Source: JBLMYQ01 sp050258375
Lineage (GTDB): Bacteria > Bacillota > Clostridia > Acetivibrionales > UBA4821
Length of the DNA stretch: 15,127 nucleotides
Direction: 5' to 3'
Assembly (NCBI GenBank): GCA_050258375.1
Contig: JBLMYQ010000044.1
Span: forward strand, 1 to 15,127
The notes under the pieces are model-generated. The model made no database searches. It was not told the origin of the DNA and saw nothing but the letters and a program-made list of their open reading frames with translations. Made by a program: the position numbers and the translations under genes. This document shows positions 1 through 6,174 of this stretch, piece by piece (positions within the stretch are counted from its first letter, which is position 1; each line of letters opens with the position of its first letter).

Positions 1-2
1 AA

Positions 3-89
3 GAAATTATTGACAGTGAAAAATGCAGATTATCAAGAAATTTAAGTAAATTTTCAGAATTCATTGTTACTATAAAGGAGGTGTTTTAA
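3..89 (+). CDS. gmk: Guanylate kinase, C-terminal end only (5' truncated by window)
   Basis: The reading frame beginning at base 3 is open from the window edge to a TAA at 87-89 and gives 28 residues, including IIDSEKCRLSRN. That resembles the C-terminal helix of guanylate kinases (AEKCRxxRN type). Guanylate kinase phosphorylates GMP to GDP in the cytoplasm. Position supports the call: gmk directly precedes rpoZ in most Firmicutes. The ribosome binding site of rpoZ lies inside these last codons and the gap to rpoZ is 2 bases, so the two are probably one transcript. The catalytic part lies outside the window, so the call rests on a short tail plus synteny. Confidence 0.72.
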   Translation, partial: EIIDSEKCRLSRNLSKFSEFIVTIKEVF

Positions 90-91
90 TC

Positions 92-301
92 ATGATGATT
101 GAGCCTTCAATTAATAAGCTGCTTGAAAAAGCTGACAGCAGATACACGCTCGTTATGCTAGCAGCAAAGAGAGCAAGGCAGATAGCAGAAGGAGCAAACA
201 AGCTCACAAAAACCGAATCAGATAAACCGGTTACAGTAGCAATAAATGAGATTAGTGAAGACAAGATAACCTACGTAAGAACAAAAAGCGGTATAAAATA
301 A
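92..301 (+). CDS. rpoZ: DNA-directed RNA polymerase omega subunit
   Basis: This 69-residue protein has the standard omega layout: an N-terminal PSINKLLEKADSRYTLVMLAAKRARQ-type segment (residues 5-30, split here only by description) in which the SRYTLV and AAKRARQI elements are diagnostic, followed by a short variable tail. Omega sits on the C-terminal part of beta-prime and helps assemble and stabilise the core polymerase. Length is normal for Firmicutes. Start: ATG at 92 is preceded by GGAGG at 77-81 with 10 bases of spacing; the second ATG at 95 would be 13 bases away and is less likely. It follows gmk with a 2-base gap and is followed by a hairpin terminator before coaBC. Confidence 0.96.
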   Translation: MMIEPSINKLLEKADSRYTLVMLAAKRARQIAEGANKLTKTESDKPVTVAINEISEDKITYVRTKSGIK

Positions 302-316
302 TCAGAGACAAGACGG

Positions 317-348
317 ACCCCGGCATTATTTATGCAGGGGTTTGTTTT
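317..348 (+). terminator. Probable intrinsic terminator between rpoZ and coaBC
   Basis: ACCCC (317-321) pairs with GGGGT (337-341) and GCAT (323-326) pairs with ATGC (332-335), with one G/A mismatch between the two helices and a five-base loop. The T-rich stretch TTTGTTTT (341-348) follows directly. The hairpin ends only 17 bases before the coaBC start, which leaves no room for a separate promoter after it. It may therefore act as a partial terminator that lowers coaBC and priA expression relative to rpoZ. Confidence 0.65.
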
Positions 349-365
349 CAAAAGGGGAGATATTT

Positions 366-1577
366 ATGCTTAAAGGTCATACTATTGTTGTAGGTGTTAC
401 AGGTGGAATTGCGGCATATAAATCGGCTGAAATTGTCAGGAAGCTTAAAAAGCTGAGTGCTGATGTACATGTAATAATGACAGAAAATGCATGTCAATTT
501 ATAACTCCGCTGACCATGCAAACCCTATCTCAAAACTTGGTAGCAGCTGATATGTTCGAGAAACAGACTAATTGGGAAATTGAACATATATCACTTGCCC
601 AAAAAGCGGACATGATAATTGTTGCACCTGCAACTGCAAATATTATTGGTAAGATAGCTAATGGCATTGCGGATGACATGCTTTCAACAACTATTATGGC
701 AAGCAAGGCTCCTGTTATGTTTGCCTGTGCTATGAATACCAACATGTATGAAAACCAGATAGTACAAAGCAATATAAGTAAACTAAAAAAAGTAGGATAT
801 CTTTTTAATGAGCCTGAAGAAGGATTTTTGGCATGCAATGAAGAAGGAAAAGGCAGACTTGCTGATGTAGATGATATTATCGAAAAAGCAGTAAGGACAC
901 TGCTGTATAAGCCTGATCTTGCCGGAAAGACAGTTTTAGTTACGGCTGGACCAACAAGGGAAAAGCTTGATCCTATCAGGTATATAACAAATGGTTCAAC
1001 AGGAAGTATGGGCTACGCTGCAGCAAAAACAGCCTGTGCCAGAGGGGCAAAAGTAATTCTGATATCAGGACCGACAGCACTAAAGAAGCTTATCGGGGTT
1101 GAGACAGTCTATGTTGAAACCGCACAGCAAATGCATGATGAGGTAATTAAAAGACATGAGCATGCAGATATAGTTATTATGGCTGCTGCTGTTGCAGACT
1201 ACAAACCTAAAACAACTGCAGATAATAAGATAAAAAAGAGTGCTGATGAATTAAGCATTGAACTCATTAGAAATCCTGATATATTAAAAGAGGTTGGCGC
1301 AAAGAAAGGGAAGTCGATTGTAGTTGGGTTTTCAATGGAAACCGAAAACATTGAAGCAAATTCAATTAAAAAATTAAAAGACAAAAATTTGGATTTAATA
1401 ATTGCAAACGAGATAGGTCAAGAAGGTGCTGGGTTCGGAACAGATACAAATATAGTCAAATTAATAAATAAATTCGGTATGGTATGTGACCTGCCTATAA
1501 TGTCTAAACAAAAGGTTGCGGATAAGATTATTGATGAGATATTAAATATCGAAAAAATTCAAAAAGAGATTAAATAG
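366..1577 (+). CDS. coaBC: Bifunctional phosphopantothenoylcysteine decarboxylase / phosphopantothenate-cysteine ligase
   Basis: CoaBC (403 aa) carries out two consecutive steps of coenzyme A synthesis: CoaB joins 4'-phosphopantothenate to cysteine using CTP, and CoaC decarboxylates the product with FMN. The N-terminal CoaC part (about 1-180) shows GVTGGIAAYK (10-19), the catalytic histidine H74 in EHISLA, the MN motif (N124) and the clamp cysteine C157 in ACNEEGKGR. The CoaB part (about 185-395) shows VTAGPTREKLDPIRYITN (N209), AAAVADYKP (273-282), the KIKK motif (288-291) and AGFGTDTN (355-362). Start: ATG at 366 has GGGGAGA at 354-360 five bases upstream; an upstream in-frame TTG at 342 lies in the terminator T-tract and is rejected. 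Oddity: the proline of the PxMNxxMW motif is replaced by C121 (CAMNTNMY). Confidence 0.97.
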   Translation: MLKGHTIVVGVTGGIAAYKSAEIVRKLKKLSADVHVIMTENACQFITPLTMQTLSQNLVAADMFEKQTNWEIEHISLAQKADMIIVAPATANIIGKIANGIADDMLSTTIMASKAPVMFACAMNTNMYENQIVQSNISKLKKVGYLFNEPEEGFLACNEEGKGRLADVDDIIEKAVRTLLYKPDLAGKTVLVTAGPTREKLDPIRYITNGSTGSMGYAAAKTACARGAKVILISGPTALKKLIGVETVYVETAQQMHDEVIKRHEHADIVIMAAAVADYKPKTTADNKIKKSADELSIELIRNPDILKEVGAKKGKSIVVGFSMETENIEANSIKKLKDKNLDLIIANEIGQEGAGFGTDTNIVKLINKFGMVCDLPIMSKQKVADKIIDEILNIEKIQKEIK

Positions 1578-1629
1578 ATTAGACTATTAAAGGTAAGGAT
1601 TGATTTAATTAAACAAAAGAGGTACTTCT

Positions 1630-3660
1630 ATGACCGAAATTGCAGAAATCATAATCAATAATTCATCAAGGCAGCTAAGCAGGGTTTTTCACTATAAAAT
1701 CCCGGAAAACATGACCAGCGAAATCAAGGTTGGCCATATTGTCAATGTTCCCTTTGGAAAAGGCAATAAGAATACCCGGGGCTATGTAGTTGGATTTGTG
1801 AATAATTCGCCTTTTGAAGAGCTAAAATATATTAATGAAATTGTGCTGAAGGATGAGCTCATTATAAAAAACGAGCTTATTTTACTCGCGGTATGGATGT
1901 CAAACGAATATATGTGCAGTATATCCGACTGCATTAAGCAAATGCTTCCTCCTTCTGGTCAAACAAAGCTTTCGAAGGACAAAAAAGACAAGAACCCTTT
2001 GAAGGATAAAAATATTGAGAGAACCATTCCTTTTGTTGCTAACGAGCAGCAAAAAGCAGTAATCGAAAGAATATCTGCAAGTATTAATTCCGGGGAGCCT
2101 GAAAAATTCCTGATACATGGTGTAACCGGAAGCGGAAAGACAGAGGTTTATTTGCAGCTTATTTCACAAGTAATTGAACAAGACAGGCAGGCAATTGTAC
2201 TTGTGCCGGAGATTTCTCTTACGCCCCAAATGATTCACAGATTTGTAGGAAGATTTGGAGAGCAGGTTGCGGTACTTCACAGCAGACTTTCCGATGGGGA
2301 AAGAAAGGACCAATGGTATAAAATTAAAGAAGGCAGAGTTAAGGTGGTTGTAGGAGCCAGATCGGCAATATTTGCACCATTTCAAAATTTAGGGATGATA
2401 ATTATAGATGAAGAGCATGAGCATACATATAAATCAGAAAAAACTCCAAGATTTCATGCTAAAGATATTGCATATAAAAGGAGCAAACTTGAAAGCTGTA
2501 CAGTGGTTCTTGGGTCGGCAACCCCGGCAATTGAAACCTATTATCAAGCTTTAAACGGCAAAATTATTCTTTTAAAGATGTCAAAAAGAGCTAATGAGAT
2601 GGAGCTTCCAACAGTTAAAATCATAGATATGCGTGAAGAAATGAATCAGGGTAATCGTTCTATATTTAGTAAGGTTTTATATGATGCTATAATGAGTAAT
2701 CTCGAAAACAAGACACAGACAATTTTGTTTCTGAATAGAAGAGGTTATTCAAGCTTTGTATTATGCAGAAATTGCGGTTATGTGCCAAGATGCAGCAATT
2801 GCAGTATTTCACTGACATATCATATTAAGGGAGAGAGATTAATATGTCACTACTGCGGTCACACCAGAGCGAACATTCATTTATGTCCTAAATGTCAAAG
2901 CAAGCATATAAGACATTTTGGAGCAGGAACGCAGAGGGTTGAGGATGAAATTAAAAATACTTTTCCTGCTGCATCAATATTAAGAATGGATATGGATACA
3001 ACATCAAAAAAGAATGCCCACGAAGAAATTTTAAACAAATTCAGAAATGAAAAAGTAGATATTCTTATTGGAACTCAGATGATTGCAAAAGGGCATGATT
3101 TCCCAGACGTAACACTTGTGGGAGTAATATCTGCTGATATAATGCTTAATTTGGAAGATTTCAGGTCTACAGAAAAAACATTCCAACTGCTGACCCAGGT
3201 CGCAGGAAGGGCTGGCAGGGCAAAAAAGCAGGGCAGGGTTATTATTCAAACATATGAGATTGATAATTTCAGCATACAAACGGCTAAAACCCAGAATTAC
3301 GAAGAATTTTACAGGCAAGAGATAATTCTTAGGGAGCAGTTAAAATATCCGCCGTTTTGCGATATAGTTTCAATTATGATTTCAGGCAAGGAATTGGAAA
3401 AGGTTAAGCAGTATTCGAAGGAGTTAGAAGAAAAAATCAGAAGAGCTCTACCGGAAAGTAGAGAAGATACAGAGTTTTACTGCACAGTTCCGGCTCCTGT
3501 CTCCAAGATAAACAACCGATATAGATGGAGAATTATTTTAAAGTGTAATATTGATGAAGAAATCAGAAAAATTTTAAAGGAAGTTACAGAAAAAATTCAA
3601 GCAGATTGTGCAAAATGGTGTACAATTGGGGTGGATGTAAATCCGGTTAGCTTTATGTAG
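1630..3660 (+). CDS. priA: Primosomal protein N' (PriA), replication restart helicase, short form
   Basis: PriA recognises abandoned replication forks, unwinds the lagging arm 3' to 5' and reloads the replicative helicase. The 676-residue product has an N-terminal 3'-end-binding domain (about 1-108, ending in MLPP), a superfamily 2 helicase core with Walker A GVTGSGKT (164-171), DEEH (260-263) and GSAT (295-298), and two zinc-binding clusters with all eight cysteines present (C379, C382, C388, C391, C406, C409, C419, C422). Helicase motifs GTQMIAKGHDFP (481-492) and QVAGRAGR (523-530) follow. The family is usually about 730-800 residues. Here only about 27 lysine-rich residues link the N-terminal domain to the helicase, so the winged-helix domain appears to be missing. 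Start: ATG with AAGAGGT seven bases upstream. It is 52 bases from coaBC. Confidence 0.97.
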   Translation: MTEIAEIIINNSSRQLSRVFHYKIPENMTSEIKVGHIVNVPFGKGNKNTRGYVVGFVNNSPFEELKYINEIVLKDELIIKNELILLAVWMSNEYMCSISDCIKQMLPPSGQTKLSKDKKDKNPLKDKNIERTIPFVANEQQKAVIERISASINSGEPEKFLIHGVTGSGKTEVYLQLISQVIEQDRQAIVLVPEISLTPQMIHRFVGRFGEQVAVLHSRLSDGERKDQWYKIKEGRVKVVVGARSAIFAPFQNLGMIIIDEEHEHTYKSEKTPRFHAKDIAYKRSKLESCTVVLGSATPAIETYYQALNGKIILLKMSKRANEMELPTVKIIDMREEMNQGNRSIFSKVLYDAIMSNLENKTQTILFLNRRGYSSFVLCRNCGYVPRCSNCSISLTYHIKGERLICHYCGHTRANIHLCPKCQSKHIRHFGAGTQRVEDEIKNTFPAASILRMDMDTTSKKNAHEEILNKFRNEKVDILIGTQMIAKGHDFPDVTLVGVISADIMLNLEDFRSTEKTFQLLTQVAGRAGRAKKQGRVIIQTYEIDNFSIQTAKTQNYEEFYRQEIILREQLKYPPFCDIVSIMISGKELEKVKQYSKELEEKIRRALPESREDTEFYCTVPAPVSKINNRYRWRIILKCNIDEEIRKILKEVTEKIQADCAKWCTIGVDVNPVSFM

Positions 3661-3668
3661 CGAACTGG
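3658..3668 (+). repeat. 11-bp direct repeat, left copy (possible target-site duplication)
   Basis: TAGCGAACTGG occurs here and again, identical, at 3906-3916, flanking the decayed cassette. The left copy begins with the priA stop codon TAG. The simplest reading is a target-site duplication created when the cassette inserted just after priA. The alternative is chance or that the repeat belongs to the element. Confidence 0.55.
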
Positions 3669-3704
3669 ACCCCTCTATCTCCCCTTCAAAAGGGGACGAA
3701 AGGT
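3668..3704 (+). repeat. Left terminal inverted repeat of the cassette, with hairpin
   Basis: Within this 37-base unit TCCCCTT (3680-3686) pairs with AAGGGGA (3690-3696) over a three-base CAA loop. The right half ends in CGAAAGGT. The reverse complement of 3858-3894 matches it without gaps at about 31 of 37 positions. The first base overlaps the left 11-bp direct repeat. Confidence 0.75.
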
Positions 3705-3726
3705 CTAACTTTTAAGGAGCATGAGT

Positions 3727-3853
3727 ATGAATAACAAAAGTACTTGAATCTTATGGCCTAAGGGTTATTAGATTTAAAAATGAAGATGTAATTAATAATT
3801 TTAACAATGTTTGTAATAAAATAAATGAGGTTTGCTTTGAATTCTCTATATAG
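3727..3853 (+). pseudogene. Remnant of a DUF559-like (endonuclease-fold) gene, middle deleted
   Basis: Two pieces of one gene appear to be fused out of frame. The 5' piece has AAGGAG (3714-3719) and an ATG at 3727 that gives MNNKST and then stops. The 3' piece, in another frame from 3740 to the TAG at 3851-3853, gives 37 residues including VLESYGLRVIRFKNEDVINN (first 20). That resembles the C-terminal end of DUF559 proteins, which are related to very-short-patch-repair-type endonucleases and typically end in G-L-x-V-x-R-F-x-N-x-x-V. The catalytic N-terminal and central parts, typically about 80 residues, are absent, so no working product is expected. Family assignment rests on this short tail and is from memory of the family pattern. 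Confidence 0.6.
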
Positions 3854-3857
3854 AATT

Positions 3858-3894
3858 ACCTTTCGCTCCCTTTTGAAGGGAGGTTAGGAGGGTC
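3858..3894 (-). repeat. Right terminal inverted repeat of the cassette, with hairpin
   Basis: Read on the minus strand this unit begins GACCCTCCTAAC, folds CTCCCTT/AAGGGAG over a CAA loop, and ends CGAAAGGT. On the plus strand the stem is 3866-3882. It is the inverted partner of 3668-3704. Two stem positions differ between the partners and both differences are paired (C-G against T-A, and T-A against C-G). Confidence 0.75.
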
Positions 3895-3905
3895 AGATTA
3901 TCAAT

Positions 3906-3916
3906 TAGCGAACTGG
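3906..3916 (+). repeat. 11-bp direct repeat, right copy (possible target-site duplication)
   Basis: TAGCGAACTGG is identical to 3658-3668. It lies three bases before the -35 box of the def promoter. Eleven bases (3895-3905) separate it from the right inverted repeat, whereas the left copy abuts the left repeat, so the arrangement is not symmetrical. Confidence 0.55.
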
Positions 3917-3919
3917 TAT

Positions 3920-3949
3920 TTGACAGAATTGGTGTATAATAAGTATTAT
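3920..3949 (+). promoter_or_regulatory. Probable sigma-A-type promoter for the def operon
   Basis: A perfect -35 box TTGACA (3920-3925) is followed after 18 bases by TATTAT (3944-3949). Transcription would start near 3956, giving a leader of about 27 bases with the def ribosome binding site at 3969-3974. A perfect TATAAT at 3935-3940 is only 9 bases from TTGACA, so the pair cannot work together; that box would need a different, poorer -35. Position just after the inserted cassette suggests the def genes are transcribed independently of priA. Confidence 0.65.
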
Positions 3950-3982
3950 AATCATACAAAAACTTTTTGGGAGGCATTAATA

Positions 3983-4453
3983 ATGGCACTAAGGTTAATC
4001 CGTACTGACGGTGACGAAATACTTAGAAAAACCAGCAAGCCCGTAGAACAAATCAATCAATCAATAATAACCCTTCTTGATGACATGAAGGAAACCTTGA
4101 AAGAAAATAACGGTGTAGGGCTGGCGGCACCACAGGTCGGTATTCTTAAAAGAATTATTGTTATAGATATCGGAGATGGCCCAATTGAAATAATCAATCC
4201 ACAAATTTCAGATGAGGAGGGATTTCAGGTTGGCGTGGAAGGATGCCTTAGTATTCCTGAGGTGTTTGGCGAAGTCAAGCGTCCTTTGAAGCTGAAGGTT
4301 AAAGGGATTAACAGAGAAGGAAAGAATATAGAGATAGAAGCAGAGGACTTATTGGCAATAGTAGTTTGCCATGAGGTTGATCATTTGGATGGCATATTAT
4401 TTAAAGATAAAGTAATTAAATTCATTGAGTTGGAAGGTAAAAAGAAAAGATGA
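3983..4453 (+). CDS. def: Peptide deformylase
   Basis: Peptide deformylase removes the formyl group from the initiator methionine of new proteins at the ribosome exit. The 156-residue product has all three metal-site motifs: GVGLAAPQ (44-51), EGCLS with ligand C88, and HEVDH with ligands H130 and H134 and catalytic E131. Length is typical for type 1 clostridial deformylases. Start: ATG at 3983 with GGGAGG (3969-3974) eight bases upstream. A longer frame from TTG at 3920 would begin within the -35 box and is rejected. The stop codon overlaps the start of fmt (ATGA), so the enzymes that add and remove the formyl group are translationally coupled. Confidence 0.97.
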   Translation: MALRLIRTDGDEILRKTSKPVEQINQSIITLLDDMKETLKENNGVGLAAPQVGILKRIIVIDIGDGPIEIINPQISDEEGFQVGVEGCLSIPEVFGEVKRPLKLKVKGINREGKNIEIEAEDLLAIVVCHEVDHLDGILFKDKVIKFIELEGKKKR

Positions 4454-5409
4454 GCTTTAAAGTAGTATTCATGGGAACTCCCGAATTTGCAAGAAAAGCA
4501 CTTAAAAGTCTTGTAGAGGATGGGCAAAAAATATTATTGTCGGTTGTTCAGCCTGATAAGCCAAAGGGCAGAGGGCTGAAGCTTGTATTCCCTCCTGTTA
4601 AAGAATATTCTCTGGATAATGGAATTGATGTTGTTCAGCCTGTAACACTTAAGGACCAGGCATTTGTCGAGAGCATAAAAGAGCTAAATCCTGATTTGAT
4701 TATAGTTGTTGCTTATGGAAGGATTCTTCCAAAAGCAATTTTGGATATACCTAAGCTTGGCTGTATAAATGTTCATGCATCACTTTTACCCCAATATAGA
4801 GGGGCTGCTCCGATTCAATGGCCAATTCTGAATGGGGACAAGGTTACAGGCGTCACAACAATGTATATGGATGTTGGTCTTGATACCGGTGATATGATAT
4901 TAAAAGCCGAAGTGCCGATAGAAGCTGATGATACGTTAGAAACTCTGCATGACAAGCTTGCTGAAGCGGGAGGGAAATTAATAGTAGAAACGCTGCGGCA
5001 AATTAAAAATGGCACAGCACCTAGAATTCCGCAAGATGAAAGCAATGCAACCTTTACTAGACAAATAAAAAAAGAAGATGGACTTATAAATTGGAAAGAT
5101 AGTGCAGAAAATATAAGAAACCGGATTAGAGGACTAAATCCATGGCCGGGTGCTTTTACTTATTATAAAGATAAAATGCTGAAGCTGTGGAAGGTTGAAG
5201 CAGTACCTTTCGCGCAGGAAATGCAAGAAGGAATTATAATTGAAGCCGACTCAAAGAAAGGATTGCTTGTTTCTACAGGGAATGGGGCACTGAAAATTAT
5301 TGAATTTCAACCGGAGGGAAGCCGTAGGATGACTGTGGAGGAGTATCTGATTGGTCATAAAATGACAGCTGGCGATAAATTCTTATCAGAAAGAGTACAG
5401 GAGATATGA
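4450..5409 (+). CDS. fmt: Methionyl-tRNA formyltransferase
   Basis: Fmt transfers a formyl group from 10-formyltetrahydrofolate to Met-tRNA(fMet), making the initiator tRNA. The 319-residue protein shows the N-terminal FMGTPEFA (7-14), the QPDKPKGRG loop (34-42), the catalytic N107 and H109 in INVHASLLPQYRGAAP, and the catalytic aspartate in LDTGD (D145). A C-terminal tRNA-binding domain follows from about residue 205 (INWKDSAENIRNRIRGLNPWPGA region). Length matches the family (about 310-320). ATG overlaps the def stop by four bases, and its own stop overlaps the next gene the same way. GGAAGG at 4432-4437 is a possible but distant ribosome site, so re-initiation from def is likely. Confidence 0.97.
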   Translation: MSFKVVFMGTPEFARKALKSLVEDGQKILLSVVQPDKPKGRGLKLVFPPVKEYSLDNGIDVVQPVTLKDQAFVESIKELNPDLIIVVAYGRILPKAILDIPKLGCINVHASLLPQYRGAAPIQWPILNGDKVTGVTTMYMDVGLDTGDMILKAEVPIEADDTLETLHDKLAEAGGKLIVETLRQIKNGTAPRIPQDESNATFTRQIKKEDGLINWKDSAENIRNRIRGLNPWPGAFTYYKDKMLKLWKVEAVPFAQEMQEGIIIEADSKKGLLVSTGNGALKIIEFQPEGSRRMTVEEYLIGHKMTAGDKFLSERVQEI

Positions 5410-6173
5410 CAGAGAATAAAGCATTTATAAAAGCATCAAGCATACTTGCCGCAATCCTTCTGCTTGCAGCCGGAGGACTTTTTGGTTTGTATACTTATTC
5501 GGATATTAATTTCATTAATACTCTTTTGATTATTGCAGCTGCAATATTTATTTTATTAACGCTGTTAATAGTTATTGGAATGTTATTTCTTATAAATGAC
5601 AAATGCAATGTTCAAAATATAAAAGCCTTTAGAGTTTTTTATTATTTTTATAGGAATATAATCATTCCTATAATGAATCCGCTGTCAAAGGTCTTTGGCA
5701 TCAATAAGGAAAATCTTGAAAGATTTTTTATAGAAACTAACAATAAACTGGTTCAATCTCAGACCTCCAAGCAAGAAAATGCTCAAATTGTGCTTCTCTT
5801 GCCTCACTGCCTGCAAAATAGCTCATGTAATATGAATATTACCCATGATATTAATAATTGTAAACGATGCGGTAAATGCGATATTAATGCTATGATTGAA
5901 ATTGCAGAAAAGTATGATGTGAAATTAGTGGTTGTAACAGGAGGCACGGCTGCAAGGTCACAGCTTTCAAAGCTTAATCCGGGTGCGGTAGTTGCAGTTG
6001 CTTGTGAAAGAGATCTTTCAAGCGGAATTAAGGATATTGAGAGTATTCCTGTGTATGGAGTATTAAATAGCAGACCAAATGGACCATGTAATAATACAAG
6101 GGTTGATGCAGTCAAAATTGAAGAGGCACTTAAGCTATTAGTCAGTAAAAATAATTTTTTAGCAGGTGAATGA
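5406..6173 (+). CDS. DUF116 family membrane protein with cysteine cluster
   Basis: The function of this 255-residue protein is not known. Two hydrophobic helices (about 10-30 and 37-63) anchor it in the membrane. A soluble part follows, with cysteines C135, C141, C152, C155, C158, C200 and C228. The CKRCGKC core (152-158) and the LLPHCLQ start are typical of DUF116 and look like an iron-sulfur or other metal site; that is an inference from spacing. The C-terminal half (VVVTGGTAARSQL, 175-187, and a later VACERDL) suggests an alpha/beta fold. It starts with an ATGA overlap on the fmt stop and ends one base before the likely rsmB start, so it is made as part of the translation operon. A role linked to formylation, folate or rRNA methylation is only suggested by location. 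Confidence 0.85.
   Translation: MTENKAFIKASSILAAILLLAAGGLFGLYTYSDINFINTLLIIAAAIFILLTLLIVIGMLFLINDKCNVQNIKAFRVFYYFYRNIIIPIMNPLSKVFGINKENLERFFIETNNKLVQSQTSKQENAQIVLLLPHCLQNSSCNMNITHDINNCKRCGKCDINAMIEIAEKYDVKLVVVTGGTAARSQLSKLNPGAVVAVACERDLSSGIKDIESIPVYGVLNSRPNGPCNNTRVDAVKIEEALKLLVSKNNFLAGE
6164..6169 (+). promoter_or_regulatory. Ribosome binding site that selects the TTG start of rsmB
   Basis: AGGTGA (6164-6169) lies five bases before the TTG at 6175. An in-frame GTG at 6166 lies inside this site and has only T-rich sequence upstream, so TTG at 6175 is the better start. Confidence 0.6.
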
Positions 6174-6174
6174 T

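Larger units (their letters stand above)
3669..3905. mobile_element. Decayed hairpin-bounded DUF559-like cassette (MITE-like remnant)
   Basis: This 237-bp insert sits between priA and def. It contains, in order: a left inverted repeat with a perfect hairpin (to 3704), a Shine-Dalgarno and start codon (3714-3729), the C-terminal 37 codons of a DUF559-like endonuclease gene (3740-3853), and a right inverted repeat (3858-3894). The two ends match as inverted repeats at about 31 of 37 positions. The structure looks like an internally deleted derivative of a longer gene cassette, comparable to a miniature inverted-repeat element. No transposase is encoded. The mechanism of movement is unknown and calling it mobile is an inference from the inverted repeats, the flanking direct repeat and a third copy of the repeat at 14697-14731. 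Confidence 0.6.

Noticed and set aside
347..358. TTCAAAAGGGGA identical to 12 bases of the left cassette repeat
   Set aside because: The other arm of the stem and the flanks are absent, so it is probably a chance match formed by the terminator T-tract and the coaBC ribosome binding site.
3935..3940. Perfect TATAAT as the -10 box partnered with TTGACA at 3920-3925
   Set aside because: The spacing is only 9 bases, too short for sigma-A. TATTAT at 3944-3949, with 18-base spacing, is preferred.
3920..3982. Extended N-terminus of Def from a TTG start
   Set aside because: The TTG is part of the promoter -35 box, has no ribosome binding site, and the extra 21 residues are not part of the deformylase family. 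The ATG at 3983 has a good site.
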